Assembly (NCBI GenBank): GCA_015709635.1
Contig: CP054180.1
Location: 124,001 to 188,000, forward strand
Reading direction: 5' to 3'
Source: Gammaproteobacteria bacterium
GTDB taxonomy: Bacteria > Pseudomonadota > Gammaproteobacteria > Burkholderiales > Nitrosomonadaceae
DNA: 64,000 bases
Shown piece by piece: positions 18,523 through 28,082 of this stretch (within the stretch, counting starts at the first letter, position 1; each line of letters begins with the position of its first letter). The notes under the pieces were generated by a model. It did no database searches and had not been told where the DNA came from. It saw only the letters and a list, made by a program, of their open reading frames with translations. The translations under genes were made by a program, and so were the position numbers.

Positions 18523-19770
18523 ATGTTTTCGCAGAAACACACGATAGAAAATGTCGACCCAGAATTATGGCGGGCGATTAAAGGCGAGATACAACGCCAA
18601 GAAGAATATATCGAATTAATTGCATCGGAAAATTATGCAAGTCCTGCGGTGATGCAGGCTCAGGGCTCGGTTCTAACCAATAAATATGCCGAAGGCTATC
18701 CGTTCAAGCGCTATTACGGCGGCTGTATGTTCGCGGATCAGGTTGAGCAGCTGGCGATTGACCGGTTAAAAGCACTCTTTGGTGCTGAGTATGTCAATGT
18801 GCAGCCGCATTCCGGTTCGCAAGCCAATGCAGCCGTCTATCTATCCGTGTTAAAGCCTGGCGATACCCTGCTCGGCATGTCGTTAGCGCACGGCGGCCAC
18901 CTAACGCACGGCTCGAGCGTGAGCATGAGCGGAAAGATTTTTAATTCAATTTCGTATGGTTTGCACCCGGAAACTGAGATTTTGGATTACGACGAAGTGG
19001 AGCGGTTGGCGCATGAGCACAAACCGAAAATGATCGTTGCAGGCGCTTCGTCTTATGCGCGCGTCATCGATTGGAAACGTTTCCGCAAGATCGCCGATGC
19101 CGTAGGTGCCTATCTGTTCGTCGATATGGCGCATTATGCGGGATTGGTTGCTGCCGGTTTTTATCCAAATCCGGTAGGTATTGCGGATTTTGTCACGAGT
19201 ACCACGCATAAAACCCTGCGCGGTCCGCGCGGCGGTATCATCATGGCCAAACCGGAACACGAGAAGGCATTGAACTCCGCCATCTTCCCGCAAACCCAGG
19301 GCGGGCCATTGATGCATGTCATTGCCGCCAAGGCGGTGGCATTTAAAGAAGCGGCCAGTAAGGAGTTCAAGGATTATCAAGAACAGGTGATTGAGAATGC
19401 GCGTGTCATGGCGAAAGTGCTGACTAATCGTGGTTTGCGCATTGTTTCGGGGCAGACGGATTGTCATATGTTTCTGGTGGATTTGCGAGCGATGAATCTG
19501 ACCGGCAAACAGGCGGAAGCATCACTGGAGCATGCTCATATCACGGTCAATAAAAATGCGATTCCTAACGATCCGCAGAAACCGTTTGTCACTAGCGGCA
19601 TTCGTATCGGTTCGCCGGCGATAACGACGAGAGGATTTAAAGAGCTGGAAGCGGAACACTTAGCCAATCTGATCGCTGATGTGCTGGCAGCGCCGGAAGA
19701 TGCGGCGGTTTTATCGCGTGTGGCTGCTGAAGCGAAAAAATTGTGCACGAAATTTCCGGTTTATGGATAG
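18523..19770 (+). CDS. glyA: Serine hydroxymethyltransferase
   Basis: GlyA interconverts serine and glycine with transfer of a one-carbon unit to tetrahydrofolate, using pyridoxal phosphate. The 415-residue protein shows ELIASENYASPAVMQAQGS, NVQPHSGSQAN and the PLP lysine Lys230 in TTHKTLRGPRGG. The length is the family norm. The start is ATG 18523. nrdR and ribD follow on the same strand, an arrangement common in betaproteobacteria. Confidence 0.97.
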   Translation: MFSQKHTIENVDPELWRAIKGEIQRQEEYIELIASENYASPAVMQAQGSVLTNKYAEGYPFKRYYGGCMFADQVEQLAIDRLKALFGAEYVNVQPHSGSQANAAVYLSVLKPGDTLLGMSLAHGGHLTHGSSVSMSGKIFNSISYGLHPETEILDYDEVERLAHEHKPKMIVAGASSYARVIDWKRFRKIADAVGAYLFVDMAHYAGLVAAGFYPNPVGIADFVTSTTHKTLRGPRGGIIMAKPEHEKALNSAIFPQTQGGPLMHVIAAKAVAFKEAASKEFKDYQEQVIENARVMAKVLTNRGLRIVSGQTDCHMFLVDLRAMNLTGKQAEASLEHAHITVNKNAIPNDPQKPFVTSGIRIGSPAITTRGFKELEAEHLANLIADVLAAPEDAAVLSRVAAEAKKLCTKFPVYG

Positions 19771-19833
19771 GCCTCTGCCAGCTTGAACCGATGTGAAAAT
19801 CATTCGTTCGAGCAGCTGCTGGCCTAGCTGTGT

Positions 19834-20316
19834 ATGAAATGTCCTTTTTGCAATGCCGATGATACCAATGTCATCGATTCACGCGTCAGCGAAGATGGCC
19901 ACAAGATCCGCCGCCGCCGCCGTTGTCCTGCTTGTGACAAGCGTTTCACGACATACGAGACGGTCGAATTGCGTTTGCCGCAAGTAGTGAAGCACGACGG
20001 CAGCCGGACGGAATTTGACCGGAACAAATTGTTGACCGGTTTTAAACGGGCGCTGCACAAGCGTCCTGTTCCCACCAGTTATGTCGATGCTGCCATCGAT
20101 CGCATCGTACAAAAGTTTTTAGCGATGGGTGAACGCGAAGTTTCATCGCGCAGTATCGGCGAGAGTGTGATGGAAGAATTGTATAAACTCGATAAGGTTG
20201 CCTATATCCGCTTCGCATCGGTTTATAAAAGCTTCCAGGATGTGGATGACTTTCGTGATGCCATCAAGGAAGTGCAAAAGCCGCACCAGTCATTACCGTC
20301 AAAGAAAAAATCCTGA
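19834..20316 (+). CDS. nrdR: Transcriptional repressor NrdR
   Basis: NrdR represses ribonucleotide reductase genes in response to dATP/ATP. The 160-residue protein begins MKCPFCNADDTNVIDSR and has the four-cysteine zinc ribbon (CPFC and CPACDKRF) followed by an ATP-cone domain (VVKHDGSRTEFDRNKLLTG onward). Length and motifs are standard. It is placed between glyA and ribD on the same strand, a common arrangement. Confidence 0.96.
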   Translation: MKCPFCNADDTNVIDSRVSEDGHKIRRRRRCPACDKRFTTYETVELRLPQVVKHDGSRTEFDRNKLLTGFKRALHKRPVPTSYVDAAIDRIVQKFLAMGEREVSSRSIGESVMEELYKLDKVAYIRFASVYKSFQDVDDFRDAIKEVQKPHQSLPSKKKS

Positions 20317-20389
20317 ATCAATAGAATAGCGATGGAAGCGACTTGCTGTCGATGCGATCAACCGGATCGCCTGGAAATATCTGCCTAAA

Positions 20390-21481
20390 ATGTTTTCCGC
20401 CGCTGATTATGCTTTCATGTCGCACGCCTTGCGCTTGGCCGAGAAAGGGCTCTATAGCACGATGCCCAATCCGCGTGTCGGTTGCGTGATCGTTCGTGAT
20501 GAACAGATTGTTGGTTGCGGCTGGCATGAAAAAGCCGGGCAGCCGCATGCGGAAATTAATGCTTTGCTTGATGCAGGAGCGGCAGCGCGCGGTGCGACAG
20601 CATATGTCACATTGGAACCCTGCAGTCATCACGGACGCACGCCGCCTTGTGCTGATGCATTGATTGCGGCTGGAGTTGCGCGGGTTGTTATGGCGCTGGA
20701 AGATCCCAATCCGCTGGTGTCCGGGCGCGGGTGCACCTTGTTACAACAGGCGGGTATCGACGTACAGACCGGGTTGCTGCAAGCCGAGGCGCACGCGTTG
20801 AATGCCGGTTTTGTTTCCCGCATGACGAAAAAAAAACCATGGATCCGTTTGAAGATTGCTGCGAGCCTGGATGGTAAGACTGCGCTGAATAATGGTGCCA
20901 GTCAGTGGATTACCGGTGAGGCTGCGCGGCAGGATGGGCACCGCTGGCGCGCCCGGTCATGCGCCATCATGACCGGGATCGGCACGGTACAGTCCGATAA
21001 TCCGCAACTGACCATCCGCCATGTCGAAACAGGCCGTCAGCCGAAGAAAATCGTCGTGGATAGCCATTTGGCAATTCCGCTGCATGCCCGATTATTACAA
21101 GGTGGAGAGGAAACGTTCATTTTCACCGCTCAGGATGCTAATCCGGAAAAAGAAGCTGCACTCAGCCGGACGAATGCCCGGGTTATGGTTTCTCCCGATG
21201 CCGACGGTACGGTTGATTTGCAAAAAATGATGACAATGCTAGCTGATTTGGAAATCAATGAAGTGCTAGTGGAAGCCGGTCGCACGCTCAGCGGCGCTTT
21301 GGTCGATGAGGGATTGGTCGATGAATTAATTATTTATCTTGCTCCGCACCTGATCGGTGATGATGCGCAAGGCATGATCAAATTGCCGGAGTTAACGAGT
21401 CTGGAGCAAAAGAAGAGACTCGCAATTCAGGATTTGCGCATGCTCGGTCAAGATATGCGGATAATCGCAAGGTTGCTTTAA
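20390..21481 (+). CDS. ribD: Bifunctional riboflavin deaminase/reductase RibD
   Basis: RibD catalyses the deamination and side-chain reduction steps of riboflavin synthesis. The N-terminal cytidine-deaminase-like domain (about 1-145) has the zinc site PHAEINAL and PCSHHGRTPPC. The C-terminal reductase domain (about 150-363) contains KIAASLDGKTALNNGASQWI and LVEAGRTLSGALVDE. The 363-residue length fits the fused enzyme. The ribosome site is weak. The gene ends 10 bases from the convergent regA. Confidence 0.95.
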   Translation: MFSAADYAFMSHALRLAEKGLYSTMPNPRVGCVIVRDEQIVGCGWHEKAGQPHAEINALLDAGAAARGATAYVTLEPCSHHGRTPPCADALIAAGVARVVMALEDPNPLVSGRGCTLLQQAGIDVQTGLLQAEAHALNAGFVSRMTKKKPWIRLKIAASLDGKTALNNGASQWITGEAARQDGHRWRARSCAIMTGIGTVQSDNPQLTIRHVETGRQPKKIVVDSHLAIPLHARLLQGGEETFIFTAQDANPEKEAALSRTNARVMVSPDADGTVDLQKMMTMLADLEINEVLVEAGRTLSGALVDEGLVDELIIYLAPHLIGDDAQGMIKLPELTSLEQKKRLAIQDLRMLGQDMRIIARLL

Positions 21482-21491
21482 AGCGCTTTTT

Positions 21492-22052
21492 TTATTCGCG
21501 TAGCGGCCGCTTGGCAAGTTTGCGCTGCAACGTGCGGCGATGCATGTTCAATATCCGGGCGGTAACCGAAATGTTGTTGTCATTTTCGGTGAGGATGCGC
21601 TGGATGTATTCCCATTCCAGCCGGCCCACCGATAAGGGGTGCGAGCTGATCGGGATATTCGCTTCTCCTACCGTGCGTTCAAAGGCCGCCATGATTTCAT
21701 CGGCATCGACGGGTTTCGCGAGATAGTGCGTGGCACCCAGTTTGATCGCTTCCACCGCGGTGGCGATGCTGGCATAACCTGTCAACATGACAATGCGGGT
21801 TCCCGGATCCAGGTTTCTTAATTTCTCAACCAAAACCAAACCGGATTCACTGGATAACTTAAGATCGACAATGGCATACTCAGGCGTTGACGCTTCAGCC
21901 AGATTCAGCGCATCCTCGATCGTATGCGCGCATGTGATGCTGAAGCCCCGTTTTGTTAGCGCTTTTGACAATACATCACAAAAGACTAGATCATCGTCAA
22001 CAATGAGTAAGCTAGGTTGTTCGCTATCGTCACTTAATAAGGGTTCAATCAT
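21492..22052 (-). CDS. regA: Redox response regulator RegA/PrrA family
   Basis: The 186-residue protein has a receiver domain (acidic pocket VDDDLVF near 19, phosphoacceptor Asp63 in IVDLKLSSESG, LTGYASIATAVEAIKLGA, LAKPVDADEI) and a C-terminal Fis-type helix-turn-helix (SVTARILNMHRRTLQRKL). This is the compact RegA/PrrA/ActR architecture that controls respiration, carbon fixation and other redox-linked genes in proteobacteria. Its start overlaps the end of the sensor gene by 8 bases, so the two are translationally linked. Confidence 0.9.
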   Translation of the reverse strand: MIEPLLSDDSEQPSLLIVDDDLVFCDVLSKALTKRGFSITCAHTIEDALNLAEASTPEYAIVDLKLSSESGLVLVEKLRNLDPGTRIVMLTGYASIATAVEAIKLGATHYLAKPVDADEIMAAFERTVGEANIPISSHPLSVGRLEWEYIQRILTENDNNISVTARILNMHRRTLQRKLAKRPLRE

Positions 22053-23394
22053 TTTTCGATCCTATCAGCGGTAAGATCACTTGGGTGCAAGCGCCGCCAT
22101 TTTCAAGATTAAACAAGCGGACGCTGCCGCCGAATCGTTCAATATTGGCATTAGCCAGAAACAAGCCAATGCCGAAGCCCTGCCCCGGTGCTTTAGTGGA
22201 AAAAAAAGCTTCTCCCGCACGCTGCATGACTTCCGCGGACAAGCCTTTGCCATCGTCAATGATTTCAAGTTTAAGCTCCAGATTTTTGTCCCAATGGCTT
22301 TTGATCTCGATGCACTTCGAGGATGCGTCTGCGGCGTTGTTCAGCAAATTTAGCAGGGATTGGCTCAGTAATTGATTATCCATAATCTTGGGTGCGGGTT
22401 GCTCTCCAGTGCTTTGATAAGTGAATTTGACTGATGGGCGTATCAGTTTCCATTTATCAAGAACTTGCGATAGGAATGCATCCACGGGTAATTCATTGCC
22501 ATGCTCGGCTCTTGCCTGCCCCGCCTTTGCCAATAGTTGCGTCAAGGTTTGCTTGCAGTGTGCGATTTGATCCCGGAGGATGTGGATATTATTTTGGAAT
22601 TCCTGATCCTGCGTATATTCTTGCTGGAGTTCTCCAGCGACAACCGCCATGGTTGACAGCGGTGTGCCGAGTTCGTGTGCGGCACCCGCTGCCAATGTGC
22701 CGAGTGCAATGATTTGTTCGTTGCGTAAGGCATGTTCCCGTGCTTTCGCCAGATCCTGATCGCGTTCCCGGATCGATGAACTCATTTTTACAACGAACCA
22801 TGCAATGATGACGGTGCTTAATACAAATGCCAGCCACATGCCTGACACATGCAATGCAAATTCAACCAGATGCTTGTTGTGGTCGTGCGGTAACGGCACG
22901 TAATTGAACAGTAACAAGGTATAGCAGGCGATGGTGATGACAGCCATGATCCAGGTATAGCGCCACGGCAGCGTGGCAGCCGCTATCGTCATGGGTAACA
23001 AAAAGAATGAGATAAACGGATTGGTTGAGCCGCCGCTAAAATACAGTAACGCGCTGAGCGCCAGAACATCGATCTGCAGTTGTAAAAAAAATTCCAAATG
23101 CGATACCGGCCAATTCCGATGCAACCGGATCCACGTCAACAGATTCAACAAAGCGAGCACTGCGACAACAGTGATCATTTGCACCCAGGGAATGACGATA
23201 TCGATGGTCCAGTGCACTAATGCAAAGGTTAGGCACTGGGCGGCAATGGCAATGTTCCGCAGGAGAAACAAACGTTGCAAGTTTTTACTGAGAGGGGATT
23301 GGCTGAGATCACTGAACATTTGAGATGGTGTCGCTTTGATTACCTGCGAAGTTGATAACATTAGCTTAAATTGTACAACATGGCGATGCGACAA
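22045..23394 (-). CDS. regB: Redox sensor histidine kinase RegB/PrrB family
   Basis: The kinase has about six membrane helices (residues ~45-210), a dimerisation helix with the phosphorylated His in AAGAAHELGTPLS, and an ATPase domain (LLNNAADAS, DDGKGLS, GIGLFLANANIERFGG). The quinone-interacting motif GGSTNPF typical of RegB is present, and a Cys in IAHCKQTL sits where the redox-active cysteine of RegB lies. The frame opens at 23394; the methionine at 23361 is an alternative start giving 438 residues. The 164-base gap to the divergent DAHP synthase gene must hold the promoter. Confidence 0.9.
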   Translation of the reverse strand: MSHRHVVQFKLMLSTSQVIKATPSQMFSDLSQSPLSKNLQRLFLLRNIAIAAQCLTFALVHWTIDIVIPWVQMITVVAVLALLNLLTWIRLHRNWPVSHLEFFLQLQIDVLALSALLYFSGGSTNPFISFFLLPMTIAAATLPWRYTWIMAVITIACYTLLLFNYVPLPHDHNKHLVEFALHVSGMWLAFVLSTVIIAWFVVKMSSSIRERDQDLAKAREHALRNEQIIALGTLAAGAAHELGTPLSTMAVVAGELQQEYTQDQEFQNNIHILRDQIAHCKQTLTQLLAKAGQARAEHGNELPVDAFLSQVLDKWKLIRPSVKFTYQSTGEQPAPKIMDNQLLSQSLLNLLNNAADASSKCIEIKSHWDKNLELKLEIIDDGKGLSAEVMQRAGEAFFSTKAPGQGFGIGLFLANANIERFGGSVRLFNLENGGACTQVILPLIGSKND

Positions 23395-23558
23395 ATTGTC
23401 TCAGGTAGAGCCTGCCGGGGTTAAGCAGGAAAAAAACTGTGGCAGTTGAGTTTTACCGCAGGCGTCGTAGTCATGGTAAGTGGCGGTGTTTTCGGTTAAA
23501 ATCGTGAGCCGGTTTTACGGTAGACCGGAAGTTGGCATCATCTTATTGAAATTATTTT

Positions 23559-24677
23559 ATGATTCTAGTCCTTACTCCCAATACCCGGCACGATAGCCCG
23601 GAATATAAACAGTTGATGGCGCATCTTGCCAATTTTTCAGGGATATCGGCGCGCATTCATACCGAGGCGGGCAGTGAACAAACACTCACAGAAATCTACC
23701 TGATCGGTAATACCAAAGTGCTGTCAATTGAGGATGTCAGCTGTCTTCCGTGTGTTGATCGTGTCGTCAGAGTTTCCGAAGAGTATCGGGTTTTGGGGCG
23801 GCACGAAAATGATGATCGGCCAACCCATTTTGATTATAACGGTGTCCGTTTTGGACAGGATTCACTGAATGTATTTGCCGGACTGTGCGCGGTGGATACC
23901 ATCGAACATGTCGAAATCATGATGAAAGCACTGCGCGATCATGGGCAGGTTTGTACGCGCATGGGAGCGTACAAACCGCGCACCAGTCCCTATTCGTTCC
24001 AGGGGCACGGAAAAACCTGTCTGCCCTATGTTTTCGATCTGGCGGGAAAATACGGGATAAAAGTGATCGCGATGGAGATTACCCACGAATCGCATTTGGA
24101 AGAGATACGCAATGCGCTGTATCAAACGGGGAATGCGACCGGTGTCATGTTGCAAATTGGAACAAGGAACACGCAGAATTTTGAGTTGTTGAAAATTGTC
24201 GGCCGGCAACAAAATTTCCCGGTTTTGATTAAACGCGGTTTTGGCATCACTTTGGACGAATCATTAAACGCCGCTGAATATTTGGCTTCGGAAGGCAATC
24301 GCAAAGTGGTGTTCGGCTTGCGCGGCATGAAAACGAACATGGGAGATCCGCATCGCAATTTTGTTGATTTTTCCCATGTTCCTGTGGTCAAACGGCTGAC
24401 GCGCATGTCGGTTTGTATTGATCCATCCCATTCCGTGGGTACTCGTGCCGGCTCGCCCGATGGCATTCTGGATATTATGCATGTCACGGCGCAAGGTATC
24501 GTGGCGGGAGCGAATATGGTGCTGGTCGATTTTCATCCGGTACCGAGCAAGGCGCTGGTTGACGGTCCGCAAGCTTTGTTGCTGAAAGAATTACCGCTAT
24601 TTCTGGAAGACATTCAAATTGCCCGGGAAGCTTACGAAAAACGTATCGCATTGGCCCGGCGTTATCAAGAGGTATAA
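23559..24677 (+). CDS. aroF: 3-deoxy-7-phosphoheptulonate synthase (DAHP synthase)
   Basis: This enzyme condenses phosphoenolpyruvate and erythrose 4-phosphate in the first step of the shikimate pathway. The 372-residue protein has a short N-terminal ferredoxin-like regulatory domain (about 1-70), as in type I-beta enzymes, followed by the barrel. Conserved blocks are GAYKPRTSPYSFQG, QIGTRNTQNF, VLIKRGFG, CIDPSHSVG and LVDFHPVP. It is divergent from regB. Which aro isozyme symbol applies is uncertain. Confidence 0.88.
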   Translation: MILVLTPNTRHDSPEYKQLMAHLANFSGISARIHTEAGSEQTLTEIYLIGNTKVLSIEDVSCLPCVDRVVRVSEEYRVLGRHENDDRPTHFDYNGVRFGQDSLNVFAGLCAVDTIEHVEIMMKALRDHGQVCTRMGAYKPRTSPYSFQGHGKTCLPYVFDLAGKYGIKVIAMEITHESHLEEIRNALYQTGNATGVMLQIGTRNTQNFELLKIVGRQQNFPVLIKRGFGITLDESLNAAEYLASEGNRKVVFGLRGMKTNMGDPHRNFVDFSHVPVVKRLTRMSVCIDPSHSVGTRAGSPDGILDIMHVTAQGIVAGANMVLVDFHPVPSKALVDGPQALLLKELPLFLEDIQIAREAYEKRIALARRYQEV

Positions 24678-24759
24678 ATAATTGTGCCAAAATTTCACTG
24701 CCTGTATTTGTATTGGTGAATGAGTTCAGGTTGCCTATCCATTGTCGGAGGATAAATAA

Positions 24760-25704
24760 ATGATCAAAGTACTACTTTCGAATCCTAGAGGGTTCTGTGC
24801 CGGCGTGGACCGTGCGATTGAAATCGTCGAGCGTGCACTAACCATGCATGGCGCGCCCATTTATGTGCGCCATGAAGTCGTGCATAACCGTTTTGTGGTC
24901 GAGAATCTCGAAAAGAAGGGCGCTGTATTTGTTGAGAATCTCGATGAGGTGCCGAAGGACAGCATTCTGATTTTCAGTGCGCATGGCGTGTCGCACGCGG
25001 TACGGCGGGAGGCGGCTGAGCGTAAATTAAAAGTATTTGACGCCACTTGCCCGCTGGTTACCAAAGTGCATGTCGAAGTAGCCAAGATGCGCAAGGAAGG
25101 AAAAGAGATCATCATGATCGGCCATCAGGGGCATCCGGAAGTCGAGGGCACGATGGGGCAAATTGAAGGTGACGACAAAGGTATGTATCTGGTTGAAACC
25201 GAGATGGATGTTGAAACCTTGAAGGTTAAGGATGAAAGCAATTTGGCGTATGTGACGCAGACGACGTTGTCGGTCGACGATGCTGCCCGCATTGTCGATG
25301 CTTTGAAGAGAAGATTTCCGATGATTATCGGACCCAAGAAAGACGATATTTGCTACGCCACGCAAAACCGTCAGGATGCCGTTAAAAAAATGGTTAATCA
25401 ATGCGATTTGGTCATCGTGGTTGGCTCTCCCAATAGTTCGAATTCCAATCGGCTCTGTGAAGTGGCGAGAAACGCCGATGTGGAAGCATATATGGTGGAC
25501 CGCGCTGAGCAATTACAGGAAGCGTGGTTTGTCGGGAAGAAAAATATCGGTATTACAGCCGGTGCTTCTGCTCCGGAAATACTGGTACAGCAAGTGATTT
25601 CCCGGCTTAAACAAATCGGTGCCGAACAAATCGGTGAAGATGTGACGATAGAAGAGTTGAGCGGTGTAGTGGAATCGGTTGTATTTCCATTACCTAAAGC
25701 TTAG
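24760..25704 (+). CDS. ispH: 4-hydroxy-3-methylbut-2-enyl diphosphate reductase
   Basis: IspH is the last enzyme of the non-mevalonate isoprenoid pathway, an Fe-S enzyme giving isopentenyl and dimethylallyl diphosphate. In 314 residues the three cluster cysteines are visible in NPRGFCAGVDRAIEI, FDATCPLVTKVH and DDICYATQNRQDAV, with GHQGHPEVEGT and SPNSSNSNRL. A strong GGAGG site precedes ATG 24760. It ends 7 bases from the convergent thiO. Confidence 0.97.
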   Translation: MIKVLLSNPRGFCAGVDRAIEIVERALTMHGAPIYVRHEVVHNRFVVENLEKKGAVFVENLDEVPKDSILIFSAHGVSHAVRREAAERKLKVFDATCPLVTKVHVEVAKMRKEGKEIIMIGHQGHPEVEGTMGQIEGDDKGMYLVETEMDVETLKVKDESNLAYVTQTTLSVDDAARIVDALKRRFPMIIGPKKDDICYATQNRQDAVKKMVNQCDLVIVVGSPNSSNSNRLCEVARNADVEAYMVDRAEQLQEAWFVGKKNIGITAGASAPEILVQQVISRLKQIGAEQIGEDVTIEELSGVVESVVFPLPKA

Positions 25705-25711
25705 TTGATAG

Positions 25712-26821
25712 CTATCTAACTGCTCCCCATCCCGCTTGGTAAGGGGTAATGTCAAACGGTTGCGATATTCCTGTCAGTTCATTGACGATGATTTCAGCGC
25801 TGGCGGGAGCCATCGTGACGCCGTAGCGAAAGTGGCCGCTGTTAATCAGCAGATTACGAATCACTGGATGACGGCCAATCGTCGGGATGTTTTCCGGCGA
25901 GGCCGGACGTAATCCTGACCACTGCTGCTTGATCGGCATTCCATGAAGCTCAGGTAAAATGGCTTGGGCGTGCTGCAACAAATAATCGCGAGCGGCTACC
26001 GTTGTTTGCTTATCGAATCCGGTATCTTCCAAAGTACTGCCAATGAGTAAATGACCGTCGCGGCGCGGGATGAGATAAACGTTATTTTGCACGATGATGG
26101 ATTGAATTGGCGGCGCATCGAATTTAAATAACAGCATTTGCCCTTTAATCGGTTTGATATACAGTTCGGGCGCGTGAATTCCCAGTATTTCTTTACTCCA
26201 TGCGCCTGCGCAAACGATACAGCAGTCCGCGGCAAATTCGCCGCACGATGAATCAATGGCTTGTATTTGTTGGTGTGCGGTTTTAAGGTGATTAACCGTG
26301 CAGTTTTCAACAATCTTCCCTCCCAATAGTTCAACACGGCTTCGCAACGCACGTAAGAGTCTTGGATTGCGGATCTGCGCAACATCCGGCAAAAATAAGG
26401 CGTGATCTTGCGGCTTTAGTGCATCAGCTTCGGCATTTTGATTCATTGCATAAATGTCATCAGCTGTATGCTGCTCAATTCTAATTTCTCGTCTGAAACA
26501 CCATTGCTGCGCGGTTTCTGCATCAAACGGCGGTAATATCAGCATGCCGGATATTGCATACTCGGAATCGATTCCGGTTGTGTTGTGTAAAACGGAAATC
26601 CAAGCTGGGAATAGCTGCGCGCTGTAGCGGGTGAGACGAGTAACCTCATCCGCATAATCCCACGGGCAAAGCGGAGACAAGATGCCGCCACCCGCCCAAG
26701 ATGCCTCTTCTCCGGTTCTATTGCGCTCCAGAATCGTAACTTTAGCGTTCTGAGCTAAAAGACGTTCTGCAGTTGCGAGCCCTATGATCCCAGCGCCAAT
26801 GATAACGACATCTTGTTTCAT
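25712..26821 (-). CDS. thiO: Glycine oxidase ThiO
   Basis: This FAD-dependent amine oxidase of the DAO family oxidises glycine to the imine used for the thiazole ring of thiamine. The 369-residue protein starts MKQDVVIIGAGIIGLATAER, the dinucleotide-binding motif, with EASWAGGGILSPLCPW, CCIVCAGAWSKEI and a C-terminal SGHFRYGVTMAPASAE. No other thi gene is adjacent and no TPP riboswitch core was seen upstream, so the assignment rests on family resemblance. Confidence 0.88.
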   Translation of the reverse strand: MKQDVVIIGAGIIGLATAERLLAQNAKVTILERNRTGEEASWAGGGILSPLCPWDYADEVTRLTRYSAQLFPAWISVLHNTTGIDSEYAISGMLILPPFDAETAQQWCFRREIRIEQHTADDIYAMNQNAEADALKPQDHALFLPDVAQIRNPRLLRALRSRVELLGGKIVENCTVNHLKTAHQQIQAIDSSCGEFAADCCIVCAGAWSKEILGIHAPELYIKPIKGQMLLFKFDAPPIQSIIVQNNVYLIPRRDGHLLIGSTLEDTGFDKQTTVAARDYLLQHAQAILPELHGMPIKQQWSGLRPASPENIPTIGRHPVIRNLLINSGHFRYGVTMAPASAEIIVNELTGISQPFDITPYQAGWGAVR

Positions 26822-27039
26822 AACGAACGAATTACTTGTGTTTGCGCTGAGGGAAAAAGTCTTGGTAAGGAAAATGCTGTTCCATACGGATCGTGTAATA
26901 ACGTTTTGTGCTGAATTGATAAATTGTTTGAAACGTAAGATTGTGCTTGAAAAGCTAAAGTTTGTCTAAATTGTGGCCGCTAAAATCTAGCCGGTAGCTA
27001 GCCGCAAATCAACTTAAAAGATGGTATGGAAATATTCAA
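26822..27039. promoter_or_regulatory. Divergent promoter region between thiO and the minor-pilin operon
   Basis: This 218-base gap between divergent genes is expected to carry the promoter of the six-gene pilin operon. It contains TTGAAA near 26948 and short inverted sequences around TAGCCGGTAGCTAGCC at 26988. None forms a convincing pair with a -10 box. Confidence 0.3.
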
Positions 27040-27573
27040 ATGAAAGAAAGATCGCTGGCTGATCAGCTATACCAGAATGGTTTAACTTTGATCGAGTTGC
27101 TCGTCACAATGAGCATTGCTAGCATTTTGCTATCGCTTGCTGTGCCAAGTTATCGCACATTTGTACAAGACAATTTGCTGATGATGCAAAGCAATAACTT
27201 TTATTCCGCGCTGGCTTTAGCGAAAAGTGAAGCCATTCGCCGTAGCAGTTCCATTACCCTTTGCCCAAGTACAAACGGTACCGGTTGCACTGGTGGGGTT
27301 ATCTGGTCGAATGGCTGGCTGGTCTTTTCGGATATCAATAACAATGGTGTGGTTGAGGCTGGTGAGGAAATTCTGCAAGTTGGCACTGCTTTCACCGGTG
27401 GCAATACATTTGCCGGAACTAAGCCAAGAGTGATATTCACGGCTAATGGTTTTTCGATGGGATCCAACGATACTTTTACATTATGTGACAGCCGGGGAGC
27501 ATCGTATTCCAAAGCCATTATCTTGAATATGCAGGGACGTTTTCGTACTGAGACGGGCAGAGCATGCGGATAA
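27040..27573 (+). CDS. fimT: Minor pseudopilin FimT/GspH family
   Basis: The 177-residue prepilin has a short positively charged leader cut before LTLIELLV (NGLTLIELLVTMSIASIL), followed by the hydrophobic alpha-1 helix and a GspH/FimT globular domain with the cysteine pair of CPSTNGTGC. It would be processed by PilD and help prime type IV pilus assembly. It is the first gene of the operon; pilV overlaps its end by 10 bases. Confidence 0.92.
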   Translation: MKERSLADQLYQNGLTLIELLVTMSIASILLSLAVPSYRTFVQDNLLMMQSNNFYSALALAKSEAIRRSSSITLCPSTNGTGCTGGVIWSNGWLVFSDINNNGVVEAGEEILQVGTAFTGGNTFAGTKPRVIFTANGFSMGSNDTFTLCDSRGASYSKAIILNMQGRFRTETGRACG

Positions 27574-28082
27574 ACAGAAAATCCTTAGTACAACGACAAA
27601 TTCAAGCTAGCGGTTTTAGTTTGATAGAAGTGCTCATTACGATTCTGATTGTGTCTTTTGGTTTGCTGAGTATGGCAGCGCTGGTTGTGTCAGGTGCACG
27701 TGGCAACAATGTCGCATACTATCGTTCGATAGCCAGTAAACAAACAGAGGATATTGCCGATCGTATGCGTGCCAATATTGCTGGTGTAACTGCCGGTGCA
27801 TACGATGCACTTTCGGCAAGTATCCCCAGTAGCTCGGATTGTGTAGCCAGCGCATGCAATCCGACACAAATGGCTGCTTATGATCATGCGCAATGGAACA
27901 CAGCAAACGCAAGATTACTTCCTGGTGGAGTTGGAACGGTGAATGGAAGCTTAGCAGCGGGGTATTTAATTATACTGATGTGGACAGAGAAAGAAATGAA
28001 TGTCGATGTTGATCCTAACGCTGATCCAAACTGCCCTGTAGGTGTAAATACACGGTGTTTTGTCACAAGGTTTGCGCCATGA
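27564..28082 (+). CDS. pilV: Type IV pilus modification/minor pilin PilV
   Basis: The 172-residue prepilin has the cleavage motif SGFSLIEVLITILIVSFGLL and then MAALVVSGARGNNVAYYRS, typical of PilV, with IADRMRAN. It is one of the minor pilins that form the pilus tip complex with PilW, PilX and PilY1. Its start lies inside the last codons of fimT, and its stop overlaps the pilW start (ATGA). Confidence 0.92.
   Translation: MRINRKSLVQRQIQASGFSLIEVLITILIVSFGLLSMAALVVSGARGNNVAYYRSIASKQTEDIADRMRANIAGVTAGAYDALSASIPSSSDCVASACNPTQMAAYDHAQWNTANARLLPGGVGTVNGSLAAGYLIILMWTEKEMNVDVDPNADPNCPVGVNTRCFVTRFAP

Noticed and set aside
26822..27039. TPP riboswitch before thiO
   Set aside because: No CTGAGA-type thi-box core was visible on the minus strand.
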